64,000 nucleotides of DNA from the NCBI GenBank assembly GCA_949318235.1, contig OX439134.1:20345170-20409169 (forward strand). Direction: 5' to 3'. The first letter of the stretch is position 1, and each line of letters begins with the position of its first letter. Below are positions 11,384 to 23,017 of the stretch, piece by piece. The DNA is from Ecdyonurus torrentis. Lineage: Eukaryota > Arthropoda > Insecta > Ephemeroptera > Heptageniidae. Under the pieces are notes generated by a model, which made no database searches, was not told the DNA's origin, and saw nothing but the letters and a program-made list of their open reading frames with translations. A program made the position numbers and the translations under genes.

Positions 11384-11825
11384 AGTTCTCACACGCACGT
11401 ACGCACAACCCTAAATAATAATATACAATATACAATGCAGTTTCAAACGCACGCTATATAGATTTACCAATTATTTTGCATGGTCAATATAGCCTTGCAT
11501 ACGTCTAATGATAGCCCATGCAGTCAGTCTTCGTGGACATATGGAGTTTTACTTGACATCAAATTAAGAAAATATTTTTTTTATGATAAACTTTACAGTA
11601 ATTACGATTATTATACAAAAACCATGAAGCATGGGGATTTCCCTGTTAGTAAGTTATAGTTTATCATCAATACAGTAAGTATTGCATGTGTAAGTTACTT
11701 ATTGATATAGACGGTAATACATTGCAGCAGTGTACACCAAGAAAACTAACATCTACTGACTACGTTGACAAAAATAATTATGTCATTACAATCACGGTTC
11801 AATTTTTTTTTTTTTTTAAGTTTTA

Positions 11826-12038
11826 ATCGGATAAAAATACTTCATAATTATGCTAGTTCATTTTCAGTAAACATTTTTCAATACATCATAATTTATGCAA
11901 TATACGAGTATACTGCATAATAAATATGTTACATAGCATAAATATTATATTTTACAGCATAAATATTTATTTTGTTCCAATTGTTGTTGCTATAAGGACA
12001 TAAATGCAGCATAAATTACGTAATTTATTATTTCCATG
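11826..12038. mobile_element. Family M element, copy
   Basis: Runs from CGGATAAAAATACTTCATAATTATGC to TTACGTAATTTATTATTTCC with internal AGCATAAAT words. The ends match the family's CACGGA/TCCGTG ends with changes. Confidence 0.6.
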
Positions 12039-12152
12039 CATGAAGCATAAGCTACCTTTTCCAATTTATAATTTGTAAAATTATATAATTTGTAGATCTT
12101 TTTAATACCTGTTTGTTGTTAAACCCGACAATTAATGGTTTAACTATATAGT

Positions 12153-12428
12153 CACTCTAAAAATTGGTGCATTACTTTAGTTACGAATCCTAACTTATTT
12201 AAGATAATCACTTTTAAGTTATTATAAGTAAAATAATGCATTTTAGCAAGTTGTTAAAAATAGCTAATTTAAGTTGTTTTAAGTTTTTTTAAAGATATTT
12301 TAATTTAAAATAGCTATTGTTAATAACTTGCTAAAATGCATTATTTTAGCTACTGATAATAACTTAAAAGTGATTATCTTAAATAAGTTAGGATTCGTAA
12401 CTAAAATAATGCACCAATTTTTAGAGTG
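12153..12428. mobile_element. Family C long-TIR element, copy 1
   Basis: The whole 276 bp is one inverted repeat. CACTCTAAAAATTGGTGCAT pairs with ATGCACCAATTTTTAGAGTG, and the arms continue through GTTACGAATCCTAAC to a short loop. Other copies are at 19575-19700, 31450-31733 and 62255-62764. There is no coding frame, so a MITE is likely. Confidence 0.85.
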
Positions 12429-12439
12429 AGAGCAAAAAT

Positions 12440-12620
12440 ACTGCATTCGAGGGGTGCATGATTGATGTGATTCCACCGTCCAGCCTGCTTAAACGTTTCT
12501 ACAGTTTATCTATAGACTGTCATGGTAAATGCCGGGCTGTGTATGGCTGGCCCGTGTGTGCGGTTATTGTACTTGTCGATTAGACAATGTCTTGACTATG
12601 GAGAATGTGTAACAACTGAA
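12440..12620 (+). mobile_element. Family P SINE, 5'- and 3'-truncated copy
   Basis: Matches the body of the SINE at 53045-53445 read on its own sense strand (GGTGCATGATTGATGTGATT, CTGTCATGGTAAATGCCGGG, GACAATGTCTTGACT). The tRNA head is missing. Confidence 0.75.
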
Positions 12621-12629
12621 CTGAGCGAT

Positions 12630-12722
12630 GTTGTGGCGAACAAAATGTCTACTAGTGATAAAAAACGAGATAGACATTTTGCTTCACGTGACAAAAAACG
12701 AGATAGACATTTTGTTCGCAAT
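12630..12722. repeat. Family N hairpin
   Basis: GGCGAACAAAATGTCTA and TAGACATTTTGTTCGC are inverted arms. Within them AAAAAACGAGATAGACATTT occurs twice. Related words occur at 2690-2870 and 14250-14340. Confidence 0.6.
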
Positions 12723-13183
12723 AACATCGATAAAGAGCTTAATATATGAGGAAAAAATAAACTAAAAAGAGGATGATTTATCTTATAATGTGCTCTTGAG
12801 TGAAGTACGTATGTACAGCAACAACAATGGTAAGCCTCTTTGTGGTAAGCTCTCAGATACTGCTTTTGTTTTTGTCACTTCAATGTTCTGTACAAAAGCA
12901 GCTAACCACTCTGTGAGGACTGAGGATACTTTACTTTAGTATAGGCATGATGAATCAATAAATACAAATAATTGATACACATCAATATCATATAGAATCA
13001 CATTGATCACATCAATATCAAATGTATATATATTCTCAAATTAAATAATTTAAGTGAAAAGAAATTGAATTTAAATTAAAATTCCAGTAAATAAATTACC
13101 AAATCACAATTAAAAATTATCAATAAAAATCTTTTTAAAAGAATAATTTTCACGTTATATGTTAATACTACTAACAAATACTG

Positions 13184-13285
13184 TAACTGACTGTACTGTT
13201 AAACAGTTGGGTTAAATTGAGAGGTTGTACGTATGCCTGATTTCGCCCAATAAAAGCCGTTAATTATTATTATATCCTATCAGCT
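13184..13285 (+). mobile_element. 3' end of a non-LTR retroelement (family T), copy 1
   Basis: TAACTGACTGTACTGTTAAA...CCCAATAAAAGCCGTTAATT followed by (ATT)n is repeated at 37408-37505 and 43908-43998. An AATAAA-like word and a short simple-repeat tail are typical of LINE/SINE 3' ends. Some similarity continues upstream to about 13080. Confidence 0.6.
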
Positions 13286-13465
13286 ATCTATAGAGCTAAT
13301 TAAATACTTAATTATCAGTGCGGTATTTCAATGTACACTCGCGGCTACTGTAAAATTAACATCTAAGTTGAAGCCGTTTCCTGTATAGAAACAGGCTAAA
13401 AATAGAGTTGATTTGAGAGCTTTGTGGCTCTTTATGTTTTCAAATTTTATTTTACAGTTCACGTT

Positions 13466-13712
13466 AAAAATAAATTACGTAACGTAATTTATGCTGAATT
13501 AAAAAATTGCTATATTGCAGAGCACAAAAATGTTGTTATACTGTATTAACATAAGTAATTATGCTGCTGAACATCTTAACTATTATGTTATGTAGTATTA
13601 TCACTGTACTGAACAATATAGCTGAAATTATGATGTTATTTGTATATGCATAAAAATGTTGCTGCATTGAGCCACCATAATTATTACGTATTTCTTGTAT
13701 GTTTATGCAGGT
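13466..13712. mobile_element. Family M element, copy
   Basis: AAATTACGTAACGTAATTTATGC at the left and CATAATTATTACGTATTTCTTG at the right enclose the family's AGCATAATTATG words. Confidence 0.55.
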
Positions 13713-13805
13713 AAAGTAAATCAGTTTTTTTTTTTTACAATTTATTGTAAATTGCTTTAGTCAAGATACTAAGTATCTTGCTTTAGTAACTCATTTTATA
13801 TTTTC

Positions 13806-13808
<3 letters not shown>

Positions 13809-13845
<37 letters not shown>
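13809..13845. repeat. (CT)n microsatellite
   Basis: Uninterrupted dinucleotide run of about 37 bp. Confidence 0.95.
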
Positions 13846-13846
<1 letters not shown>

Positions 13847-14345
13847 GGTACAGTACTGCAGAGATTGTAGATTATCTAGCCTAGAAGCTCCAGTTCAAGA
13901 CTCAAGCTGAAAATTATTTTCATGAACTGTCATCTCTCTTTTTTCCCGTGATTCATTCGTGATTCATTCGGAGCGATTTAGTAAACATACATTTTTGTTT
14001 TACCTTTCATGATTCTATGATGAAAAATATTCTTCAATACCTTGATTTATCATATATTAAAATATATATTTTATAATTATTCTGGTTTTCAAAGTTACCT
14101 GTTTGCGTTTTCTTTTAATATGTCAAATGTCCAAATTTTACTTTACCTGAAATCTTTCAGAACTGCCCAAAAGCAAGTCATAACTACTCTTCAAAAAAAA
14201 TGCAAGCCAAATTGAGGCTTCGCAAAATTCATTCCTAGTAGAAAATATGTGGGACTCGTTTTTTATCACATGAAGCAAAATGTGTATCTTTTTTTTATCA
14301 TAGGTAAATCAAAATGTATACCTTGTTTTTTTGTCACGCTCTTAG

Positions 14346-14576
14346 AAATAATAAATTACGTAATTTATACTTCATGTATGTCATTATAGCATAAAATGAT
14401 ACTATATATTAGAACAAGACAAGTAATTATGCTGTACAACATAATATTTATGCTATTGTAAATTGTAACATATTTATTATGCAATATAGCATAAATTATG
14501 TTGCATTGAACAAACTGTGCTGAATATGAAGTAGCATAATTATTACGTATTTTATTATTGTACGTGTGATAAGCAA
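14346..14576. mobile_element. Family M element, copy
   Basis: AATAAATTACGTAATTTATAC to AATTATTACGTATTTTATTATTGTACGTG. Just upstream (14250-14340) are family N words such as GAAGCAAAATGTGTATC. Confidence 0.6.
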
Positions 14577-14599
14577 AATGTGAAACTCGTAACTACGTT

Positions 14600-14697
14600 A
14601 CGTTTGGAAACGAACTATACATTCAAAATTCAATTCAAATCAATTCAAAATCAAAATTCAATTGAATTTTGAATTTTGAACTATACATACTGTATAG
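14600..14697. repeat. Palindrome of ATTCAAAA words
   Basis: GAACTATACATTCAAAATTC is matched inverted by GAATTTTGAATTTTGAAC around a centre CAATTG near 14661. Short fold-back, origin unknown. Confidence 0.6.
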
Positions 14698-14788
14698 CTT
14701 ACCATTAAAAAAAAAAAAAAGAAAGGAGAAAAAAAAAACAGATACACATTTTGTTTCTCCTGATAAAACTAAGAGCTACACCAATATA

Positions 14789-14954
14789 CTACAATACAAG
14801 ATAGGGACACCAACTGGTTCCATGTTAATTTTAGCGGCATTGTGATTGGTTTATTTTGATCACGTGACCTTCAACTCGGGCGTTGATTGACTTAGACGCT
14901 CATTTTGAATTTCGCGGCGGCCCAAATTGGTCTAGCGTGTCCTTATCTTGTATC
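14789..14954 (+). mobile_element. Family R element, copy 1
   Basis: Starts TACAAGATAGGGACACCAAC and ends GTCCTTATCTTGTATCTTG, with TATCTTGTA ends inverted. Highly similar to 28646-28829 and, inverted, 52427-52598. GC-richer than its surroundings (CTCGGGCGTTGATTG). Confidence 0.7.
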
Positions 14955-15292
14955 TTGGCTACACATATTTTCCGCTACATCATCGATATAATATCTTGCC
15001 ATCACTTCAGTTGAAGTTAAGTTTTGCGAGATTGTTGAAGAGTCTGTTTGTCCCAGTTTAAAACTTTGATCATATTTCTCAGTACTAACAATGTCGATAT
15101 CTCAACACAGCAAAACTTGGCGATATCTCACATAGTTCAATACATCATTGCCAATACAAGATGAGAGGTCAATTCAAACAAATGGGAGCTTATCGGTAAA
15201 GCGTGCGAAGTAACGGGGTAACGCGGGGAAAGCTAAAATTACACTTATATAAGACAAAAACGTTTTTTTTTTTTTTTTAATAAAACTACATG

Positions 15293-15642
15293 GAAATAAT
15301 AAAATACGTAATGTACGTATGCTGTACTTATGTCATTACTCATTACAGTAAAATTTATACTAAATTAGAACAATAATAATAACAATGCTGTACAACATAA
15401 TATTAATGCTTTGTAACATAAATTTCATGCAGTACATATAGCATAAATTATGCTGTATTGAACAACTTATGCTAAAAATGAGATAGTATAATTATTACGT
15501 ATAATAATTTTTGTACGTGTATTATGCTATGTTGTATAATCTAATAATCACTGTACGAAACAGCATAAATTTATTATGTTACGCAGCTGTATGCTTATGT
15601 ATACCTTTTTTATACCTTTTGTATGACCTAGCATAACTCTTT
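15293..15642. mobile_element. Family M element, longer copy
   Basis: TGGAAATAATAAAATACGTAATG through many AGCATAAATTATGC words to CTTTTGTCCGTATG. Probably two overlapping M units. Confidence 0.5.
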
Positions 15643-15764
15643 TGTCCGTATGAGTTTGCAATTTATTTTGCAAAATATTTTGCACATATTTTGCAAGTTA
15701 TAAGGTTTGAAAAAAAGTCGATTTTCATGTTTCATCTTCTCTATCTAGAGCATGTAAATAAAAT

Positions 15765-15812
15765 ACTGGACTTAAACGCAGCCAAAAATCTGGGTTCGAG
15801 CCCCAGCCAGGT
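15765..15812 (+). pseudogene. tRNA-like T arm (possible SINE remnant)
   Basis: CTGGGTTCGAGCCCCAG forms a perfect 5-bp T stem with a TTCGAGC loop and box B. No acceptor or D arm is convincing in the AT-rich sequence upstream. Confidence 0.3.
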
Positions 15813-15948
15813 GAAATTCTTTTTAATATATAAAGATCCTAAATAAACATGGGTGAAACATGAAAATGTACTTTTATTAGTTATGGAAATCTATTTAAAG
15901 TTCATTAAAAAAAAAAAAAAAAAAAAGGGGGTATTCAGCTGATTGAGG

Positions 15949-16150
15949 TCATACTACACATAAAGTCCCTAGATACCAAGTACTGTGACCAAATTATTTC
16001 TATATTGTTAAAAACCTCACTAAAATAACATGCATTTACATACATGGCAATCGTGACCTCTCAACAATGAAACAAAATTAGAGAAATGACTTATGGTTAT
16101 GGTGCTATATTGAATACTTTGTAATTTCTAGTGTACTTTAACTATACGCA
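15949..16150 (+). mobile_element. Repeat family Z, copy 1
   Basis: Shares TTTCTATATTGTTAAAAACC, CTAAAATAACATG and GGCAATCGTGACCTCT with 63745-63952. Class unknown. Confidence 0.55.
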
Positions 16151-16210
16151 AGTTATTTCTCCGTGTAGCAAGTTATAGACTCGTGTACTTTAGTTTATTT
16201 ACCTTGACCT

Positions 16211-16213
<3 letters not shown>

Positions 16214-16252
<39 letters not shown>
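16214..16252. repeat. (CT)n microsatellite
   Basis: Uninterrupted run of about 39 bp. Confidence 0.95.
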
Positions 16253-16254
<2 letters not shown>

Positions 16255-16426
16255 ATTTTGGCAACCATTTTTATTAGCTCAATAACTTTATAATCTTTAT
16301 AAACTGTAATAAAAATTATCCATTTTTTCTTAAAAGTTAACATGGAAAAAAAAAGAAACAAAAATACAGTTAAAGATAGAAACAAAAAATAAATAGTTCA
16401 AAAAGTAGCCATAAATATAGGTTATG

Positions 16427-16431
<5 letters not shown>

Positions 16432-16519
<88 letters not shown>
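16432..16519. repeat. (AT)n microsatellite
   Basis: Uninterrupted run of about 88 bp. Confidence 0.95.
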
Positions 16520-16522
<3 letters not shown>

Positions 16523-16712
16523 CACTTTAATATTATATATTTTTGAAATTTTAAAGCAATAACATGAAATAGCATGAAATAACACGAAAAAAAAAAAAAA
16601 AAAAAAGACTGGGAAATTTTGTATTAAAAATATTTCATGAACAAAAGTTTATTTTTGTAATTCAGTTTTTTTGTCAAAATGATTTTCTTTGCAAGTGGGA
16701 ACTATTGATATG

Positions 16713-17020
16713 TATAGGGTGTTTGCATTCATGTTAAAGTCAACGCCATGTTGGATACCTCAATAACATGGGTGGGATAGGAAAATAAATCATTTTGCAA
16801 GTTTAAAATCACTACGCAATATTTTTGAGAGCATTGATGCTGTAAATATGTTGAATTAGTATCTCAAGTATGTGAGAAAAATAACAATAACCAAAAGTTA
16901 ACCGATTTCTTAAAGAAAATTGGCTTAAATGAAGTTTGTCCTATGCTGAGCAATGTTATTCACTACTCCAGTATGGCCTTCAATCGCATTAAATATGACG
17001 TCATCCGCATACACCATATA
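16713..17020 (-). mobile_element. Family A MITE, copy 1
   Basis: 308 bp with ends TATAGGGTGTTTGC and GCATACACCATATA, flanked by TA. The core words are TGAGAGCATTGATGCT, TCCTATGCTGAGCAATG and ATGACGTCATCCGC. Size, TA target and short TIR suggest a Tc1/mariner-type non-autonomous element. No coding frame. Confidence 0.85.
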
Positions 17021-17227
17021 CTTCATGATATAGCATAAGCATAGTCTATAGCATAGAGCATAAATTATGTATTTCTTTATCTGTGAAGTAATAGAATTAT
17101 TTTTACTTTCTTTCTCTTTCATTTTGTATGAAAAAATTGAAACCTTTTTGGTGGTAAACACAAGCAAATGTAATTATACTAATTAGTTTGTACGTAATTA
17201 ATTAAAAAGTTGGAAGATTAGCAAGAG

Positions 17228-17365
<138 letters not shown>

Positions 17366-17747
17366 TAATTTTTTCTACATAATCGAATTAAATTTGCATT
17401 AGCTAACAAAGTTAGAAAAAGATAATTAATGTTTAAATTTAGTTAAGTCTAAAATTAATTTAAAAAAATGTTTGAAGAGAAACAAGAGTTTTAATTATTT
17501 TCACACAAGTGACGAGTTGCATAAGAAAATGAGTCATAATGGCAGAGTTAGCCGTTAACAATATGCTTATCAAATTTGAGATAAAACATGTATATGAAAT
17601 ATTCCAACATTTTTAATGCAAATTAGTTTTCAAAATTTCGAAATATGTAAAAAATTCTTATATTTTTTTTCTTCATAAAAAGGTAGCGTGTTTACTATTT
17701 GACTTGAATTTTTTTTCCAATTTTGGTATCATCTTTTTTTTTCTTTT

Positions 17748-18022
17748 TTTTTTAAGGCGGGAAATCAGGTACTGCGGGATTTGACTAAAACAAATGTAAA
17801 TAAAGAAAAATCTTAAATTTTGCACAGCGATACATTACGATAAGGTACAAAAATGTAAAAAAAATTGGGGGTCACCATGCTAGATTTTAAATTATGATTT
17901 TTTGAAGTGTTAGTCCCATAAGAGCCCATTTTAATTTCAATAATTATTTTCTCTCTTATCTGATGGTCACGGGTTCTGAAAATTTTATCATAGGTAGCTG
18001 TAAATGACGTCACAATTGCCAC
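17748..18022 (-). mobile_element. Family W element, copy 2 (with open reading frame 17813-18022)
   Basis: Shares GGGGGTCACC, TTTTGCACAG and TTTTGAAATTGA-type words with 1524-1850 and 54400-54800. A minus-strand frame contains EKIIIEIKMGSYGTNTSKNH, close to the frame in the 54483-54707 copy. Conservation may be nucleotide-level only; no known domain recognised. Confidence 0.5.
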
Positions 18023-18106
18023 AAGTAATAATGTTAGCCTCTCAGTTTGTTTATTTTTTTTACTTAATTCTTGTAAGTGTATTATACAACAATATGATTA
18101 TGCTAA

Positions 18107-18428
18107 ATTAAAGGCATAGAAAACATAAAACAATATGTTCTTTAACACGAAATGGGATCTACAAACTGATAATAATTTTTACCAGAATGTAAATATGGCC
18201 CCACAAGAGAGCGTAAAAATACTGTAAAGTATGCAATTTGCGTGAATATGTTTATGACGTCAGAAACAGGCAAAAACTAGTATAAAAATGTTGTGCGGGT
18301 TGCATAAATCAAAATTTTCTGATCACTGCTACGGGGCTACAGTTTGGTTTTGAGACCAATTAATGTTATTAGTCCCATCAAGTGTTTTGTGATATAAATG
18401 CTTATGTTTTATTTTGTCTATGCTTTTA
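18107..18428 (+). mobile_element. Family D MITE, copy 1
   Basis: TTAAAGGCATAGAAAACATA to TTGTCTATGCTTTTAA, with core CATGTTTATGACGTCAGAAAC and GTTGTGCGGGTTGCATAAAT. TTAA occurs at both ends of the family, so the target is probably TTAA. This is an older copy with several deletions. Confidence 0.75.
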
Positions 18429-18582
18429 AGATAAAAGATAAAAGTACGTAATTTTGTTCTCTTTGAGTTGAGGCAGCAATAGATTAACGTACAGTACAAA
18501 CTGACACTCTTGCATACGAGAGCACAAAAATACAACACAAACATTTTGCAAAATTAGACATATAATTAAACATTATAGCTGA

Positions 18583-18583
<1 letters not shown>

Positions 18584-18634
<51 letters not shown>

Positions 18635-18765
18635 ATTAATAAATTAATAAATTAATAAATTAATAAATTAATAAATTAATAAATTAATAAATTAATAAAT
18701 TAATAAATAAATAAATAAGTAAATAAATAAATAATCGTCTTTATTAAAAAAAATGCATAGAAAAA
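18584..18765 (-). repeat. (AAAT)n / (AAATTAAT)n array ending in a retroelement-like 3' end
   Basis: About 150 bp of AAAT units, with a middle block expanded as AAATTAAT, followed by AATCGTCTTTATTAAAA. The same junction occurs at 39405-39460. On the minus strand it reads TTTTAATAAAGACGATT then (ATTT)n. Confidence 0.7.
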
Positions 18766-19227
18766 AATACACATTTTTGAAAGGGCTAGGTTTATTACCG
18801 TTTTTTTTTTTATGAACTTGATATAAATTTTATTTTAGACAGCACAAAAAGATTGTCACCGTTTTGGATCAATTTTAAGTTTTTTTTTTGATTTACTGGA
18901 TTTTTTGTTTTATTTTTATATTTATATAATAAAGTGTTATATTGTTATTTGTATAACATAAAATATTTAGTTTATCTCAATACAATATATTGGAAATAAA
19001 TAACATTATATTTATTTAACTATACTCTTGACGTTTGTGTTTTTTGTAATATGTCCCCCCCCCCCTCTCCCTAAAATTATTGGCAAGCATGACTATAAGA
19101 GTTTGCAAAATATTAAAAAAAAAAACAAAAAAACAGTAAGTTTAAAATAACGCAATGTTTTACATTTCAAGTTTTAACCCTCAAGTGCCCAATTTTATTG
19201 GGGGGGGGGGGGTTAAATTTTTACATT

Positions 19228-19539
19228 TATAGGGTGTATGCGGATGACGTCATATTTAATGCACTTGGAGGCCATACTAGAGTAGTGAATAACATTGCTC
19301 AGCATAGGACAAACTTCATTTAAGTCAATTTTCTTTGGGAAATTGCTTAAATTATTTGTTAATGTTATTTTTCTCACATACTTGAGATACTTATTCAACA
19401 TAATAATTACAGCATCAATGCTCTCAAAAATATTGCATAGTGTTTTTAAACTGGCAAAATGTGTTATTTTCCTATGCCGCCCATGTTATTGAGTTATCCA
19501 ACATGGCGTTGACTTTAACATGAATGCATACACCCTATA
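19228..19539 (+). mobile_element. Family A MITE, copy 2
   Basis: TATAGGGTGTATGCGGATGA to TGAATGCATACACCCTATA, near full length and very close to 60877-61184. Preceded by a 13-base G run at 19200-19212. Confidence 0.88.
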
Positions 19540-19574
19540 TTTTGGTTCACATTTTTGTTGAAATATTTTACTAA

Positions 19575-19700
19575 CACTCTAAAAATTGGTGCATTACTTT
19601 AGTTACGAATACTAATTTGTTTAAGATATACACTTTTAAGTTATTATGAGTATATAGCTAAAATAATGCATTTTAGCAAGTTATTAAAATTTTTAGAGTG
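19575..19700. mobile_element. Family C element, internally deleted copy 2
   Basis: CACTCTAAAAATTGGTGCAT is intact. The right arm is shortened to AATTTTTAGAGTG. 126 bp against about 280 bp for complete copies. Confidence 0.75.
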
Positions 19701-19761
19701 TATAATATAACTGTTATAGCTAGAACCCCTCTGCAGTGTAATTGATACATCTCTGTGTTTC

Positions 19762-20110
19762 TTTAAAGCCATAGACCACATAAAACAACATGGGCGTTTT
19801 TTAATGCATAAACCACGAAATGGGATCTTCAAAACTGATGACAATTTTTACCAGAATGTTAATGTAGCCCCACGAGAGAGCATGAAAAAACTGTAAAGTA
19901 TGCAATTTGAGTGAAAATTCATGTTTATGATGTCAAAAACATGCAAAGATTAGTATAAAAACGTTTTGCAGGCTGCATAAATCGAATTTTCTGATCACTG
20001 CAACGGGGCTACTGTTGGATTTTGAAACAAACTAAAGTTATTTATATGTAAGTCCCATCAAGTGTTCTGTGATATAAATGCTTATGTTTTTCTCTGGTCT
20101 ATTCCTTTAA
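19762..20110 (+). mobile_element. Family D MITE, copy 2
   Basis: TTAAAGCCATAGACCACATA to CTCTGGTCTATTCCTTTAA, 349 bp. The core site reads ATGATGTCAAAAACATGC, so TGACGTCA is mutated here. Confidence 0.85.
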
Positions 20111-20901
20111 TGTGTATTTATTTATATGTTTATTTATTGACGAAGCAGTATTTTCTGATACTATATGGTGTGAGATCACGTCTACTATAGTGTAGGCATT
20201 TTGACTTTTTCTCATCACCCGTTGGGTAAATTACTTGTTTTCATGTATAATTATAGTAAACCCATAATAAAGAAGTATTATTATTATATAGTTTTACCCA
20301 TGCAGAATGTTATTTAAGTATATATATAAGGTAATTATTACAATTATAATGAAGTAGTATGAAAACTTTGTTTAGTTTGCGACAAGAAAAGAACGAGCAG
20401 TAAAAAGAAAAGCTTTCATAATAATTTTGTTTGCTTAAACTTTGCACGGCTCTCGACTCTTTTGTTACAAATAAAAAACTTCTTCTTCATTTCTAGGTCA
20501 TACTCTGCACGTTAAATAGTAATGTGTATATATATTTGTTCATAATTTTTATTCAAATAAATAAAAATAATAAATGAGATTAAATATTTTTTTAGTAAGT
20601 AAAAATTATTTATACAATTTTTACAATTATTTAAACTATGAATTCGTAAACAAAGCATTTTTTTATGTTTATTAAAAACTTCTATTAAATAAAATCTGAA
20701 ATATTAATTTTTTAAGAGTGCAGTTTTATTTCATATTCTATAAGAGAGGTTTTTGTACTGAGCCAATTGATAAACATATTTCTAATTTTTCAATTAGTTT
20801 TCAAAAGATTTCTAATGTTGTACTGAACGAATGGAGATTATCGGTTTAGCGCGCGGGAAAAGCTACCCCTAATTCAACATTACGCTTATGGGGATAAACA
20901 C

Positions 20902-20945
<44 letters not shown>
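20902..20945. repeat. Poly(T), about 44 bp
   Basis: Homopolymer run; on the minus strand it could be an old poly(A) tail, but no retroelement body is recognised next to it. Confidence 0.9.
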
Positions 20946-20947
<2 letters not shown>

Positions 20948-21171
20948 AATTTTTGATAAAATTACTGTACCGATTCCATAGATATTTATATGACAAATAC
21001 TAGACATACTTTTACGTGTTTTAAGCCATAGACATTTTTTGAGAATTGTTTAAACCGGTAACCTCCATTGAACTAACATTTTATTACGTATTTATTTTTG
21101 TCTCTGTACATTTTTCTCTTTTTTATAGTTTGCTTCCTGATTTCACGAGTCAAAGTGCAGTGACTACTCAC

Positions 21172-21315
21172 GCTTGGCACAGCCGATAGTGGGCGACAGT
21201 CTGACTGGATATTTCTTGGCACACTCACACGTGTGTGTCTCCTCGTCACACACCACGTTCTGTAAGTTTGCACTGCACGTGTCGTGACACGCGTCCCCCA
21301 GCAACATGCCTTCAC
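21172..21315 (-). CDS. EB-module membrane protein, exon with the first six-cysteine module
   Basis: One complete cysteine-rich module of about 48 residues. The acceptor is TTGTTGTTCCAG before 21315 and the donor is GTGAGT after 21172. The 144 bases split 2+47 codons+1, phase 1 on both sides. The first codon is shared with the exon ending at 63980 (G+GT, Gly). The peptide starts GEGMLLGDACHDTCSANLQ, continues VVCDEETHTCECAKKYPV and ends SPTIGCAK. Six Cys in a C-x3-C-x8-C-x6-C-x-C-x12-C order, consistent with an EB/EGF-like module. The exon is clearly GC-richer than its surroundings. Together with 9033-9194 it forms the visible ectodomain. It has no known catalytic motif; the function is unknown. 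Confidence 0.85.
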
Positions 21316-21519
21316 CTGGAACAACAACAACATCTCAATAGTTATCAAATATAATTAGCAAATTATAAAATGTAAGACAATTCATTAATTTTTTAGGGGG
21401 GGGGGGAATTATGGCATAGATTAACCATCAAATTAAAAAAAATCACCTACAGTGAACATTTTTAAATGGCAGTTAACAAAGTTATTATATTTAATAATAT
21501 TAATAAACAACAAATAATT

Positions 21520-21895
21520 GATTTTATTGAGAGGCCACAAAAGGTATAGACCGCTTGCACTCATATTTAAGAGCCGCCATTTTGTTGGTCAGGAATACAT
21601 AGGCCAGCATAGGAAAAACATCATTTTTATTTTTTTAATACTAAAAGAAGCTTCAAACCTCAATCAAAGCCTTATTTCTAGCTCCTAATAAGCTCGAAGG
21701 ATATGAGAAAAATTTGTTGAGTTGAAATAAACTATTTTTTATGTGAAAAATTAGGATAAACGAAGTTTCCCCTATGCTGGACAATGCATTAGGCACCACA
21801 AACATGGCGACAAAGCGCAAGGATGTGCAAGGGGACTATACACCCACTTACATGGTCCTCTGACATATTAAACATAATATAAAATACATCGGGAA
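21520..21895 (-). mobile_element. Family U retroelement 3' end interrupted by a family B element
   Basis: GATTTTATTGAGAGGCCACAA...GGTA at the left and CACCCACTTACATGGTCCTCTGAC at the right correspond to the uninterrupted U copy at 37057-37140 (TTTTATTAGAGCCC...GGTACAAACCCACTTATATG). The difference is the B insertion 21545-21840 at a TA. Confidence 0.7.
21545..21840 (+). mobile_element. Family B MITE, copy 1
   Basis: TATAGACCGCTTGCACTCAT to ACAAGGGGACTATA-like end (GGGGACTATA). Core words GAGCCGCCATTTTGTTGGTC, CCTATGCTGGACAATGCATT and CACCACAAACATGGCGACAA. 296 bp, flanked by TA duplicated from an identifiable empty site. Its ends and CCTATGCTG word hint at distant kinship with family A. Confidence 0.85.
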
Positions 21896-21916
21896 TTTAT
21901 AATTATATTACATTAA

Positions 21917-22225
21917 ATAATCGGGCATTTATTTTTGAAAGTATTGACCGTAGAAGTTTCAGTAGCTAGTTTCTTGGAATCCTGAGGACGAGCTGATTTC
22001 ATTAAACTGGTTACTGAACCTCGAACGATTAGTATTTGCTGAGAAAAAAAAGTGGACTGATGACGTCACAGGCTTTCTAGGCCAATTTTCATTAATTAAA
22101 ATTACTTCACATGCTCCAATCGTCCTAAGAAAAAAAATATATCACCTGAAACTTTTTTAAAGCTCTTTCCAAAAATATCATAAGCTCCGCAACAAAAAAT
22201 TTTCAATTCTCCTCTTCCTCATTTT
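21917..22225. mobile_element. Family G element, copy 2
   Basis: Contains GATGACGTCACAGGCTTTCTAG, ATGCTCCAATCGTCCTAAG and ACTGAACCTCGAACGATTAG as in 10918-11383, but the second arm is mostly lost. Confidence 0.7.
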
Positions 22226-22389
22226 ACTTTTTGTAAATAATAAAATATGTAATTTATGCTACATTTATGTCATAATAGCATAAATGTTACTATATTATTA
22301 TGCTTTAATGAAGAAATTGTAATGAGCATAGATTTTTTATCCATATTGAAAGTGATATTCAAAAAGTTGGTATATAAATGAAAACATAA

Positions 22390-22502
22390 TAATGTTGTTC
22401 GTAAACCCTGTTCTCTTGCACCAAAAAATGCGCATTCCATTTGAATAACCAAAGGCGATCGTCATTTTAGGTGCAGAGAACAGGGTTTACGAACAGCATT
22501 AA
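22390..22502. mobile_element. Family E hairpin MITE, copy 3
   Basis: AATGTTGTTCGTAAACCC to GGGTTTACGAACAGCATT. It differs from 75-184 at only a few positions over about 108 bp. It sits inside a family M remnant (22235-22515). Confidence 0.78.
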
Positions 22503-22552
22503 TAAAAAATAATAATTATGTATCAAGGCTTATTGTTTGTAAACTTTGTTAA

Positions 22553-22660
22553 AAGAAAAAAAAAAGAAAAAAAAAAAAAAAAAAAAAAAGCAACTGAAAA
22601 AGCAATTGAATAAATTGATAGTCATTTCTTAATCAGATTCGCACCACAAAAACACGCACA

Positions 22661-22702
<42 letters not shown>
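22553..22702. repeat. Poly(A) followed by (CT)n
   Basis: An A-rich run at 22553-22589 and (CT)n at 22664-22702. Confidence 0.85.
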
Positions 22703-22707
<5 letters not shown>

Positions 22708-23017
22708 TATTTCTATGAATGAAGTTAAAGTGACAAAATACCTGAACAAAATGTACATAAACTTACAAAATTTCAAATTGTATTAGCTTAATTATTAACA
22801 CAACAGTAAGTTATTAACTTATGCTTCACATTTCTAACAAAAATATAAAGTTTTTATTTATTTACAAATAAAATATTAAAATTTTGATTAAGTTTTCCAT
22901 CTGCAGTAAGAGAGGGCTAATAAATTTTGTAGATAAAAGTGGAAATATCAGCCATGACTGGTACGGACAACTGCGACGTTTGGTTGTCATTATTGTTATT
23001 TGTTTTTGTGTGCGTGT

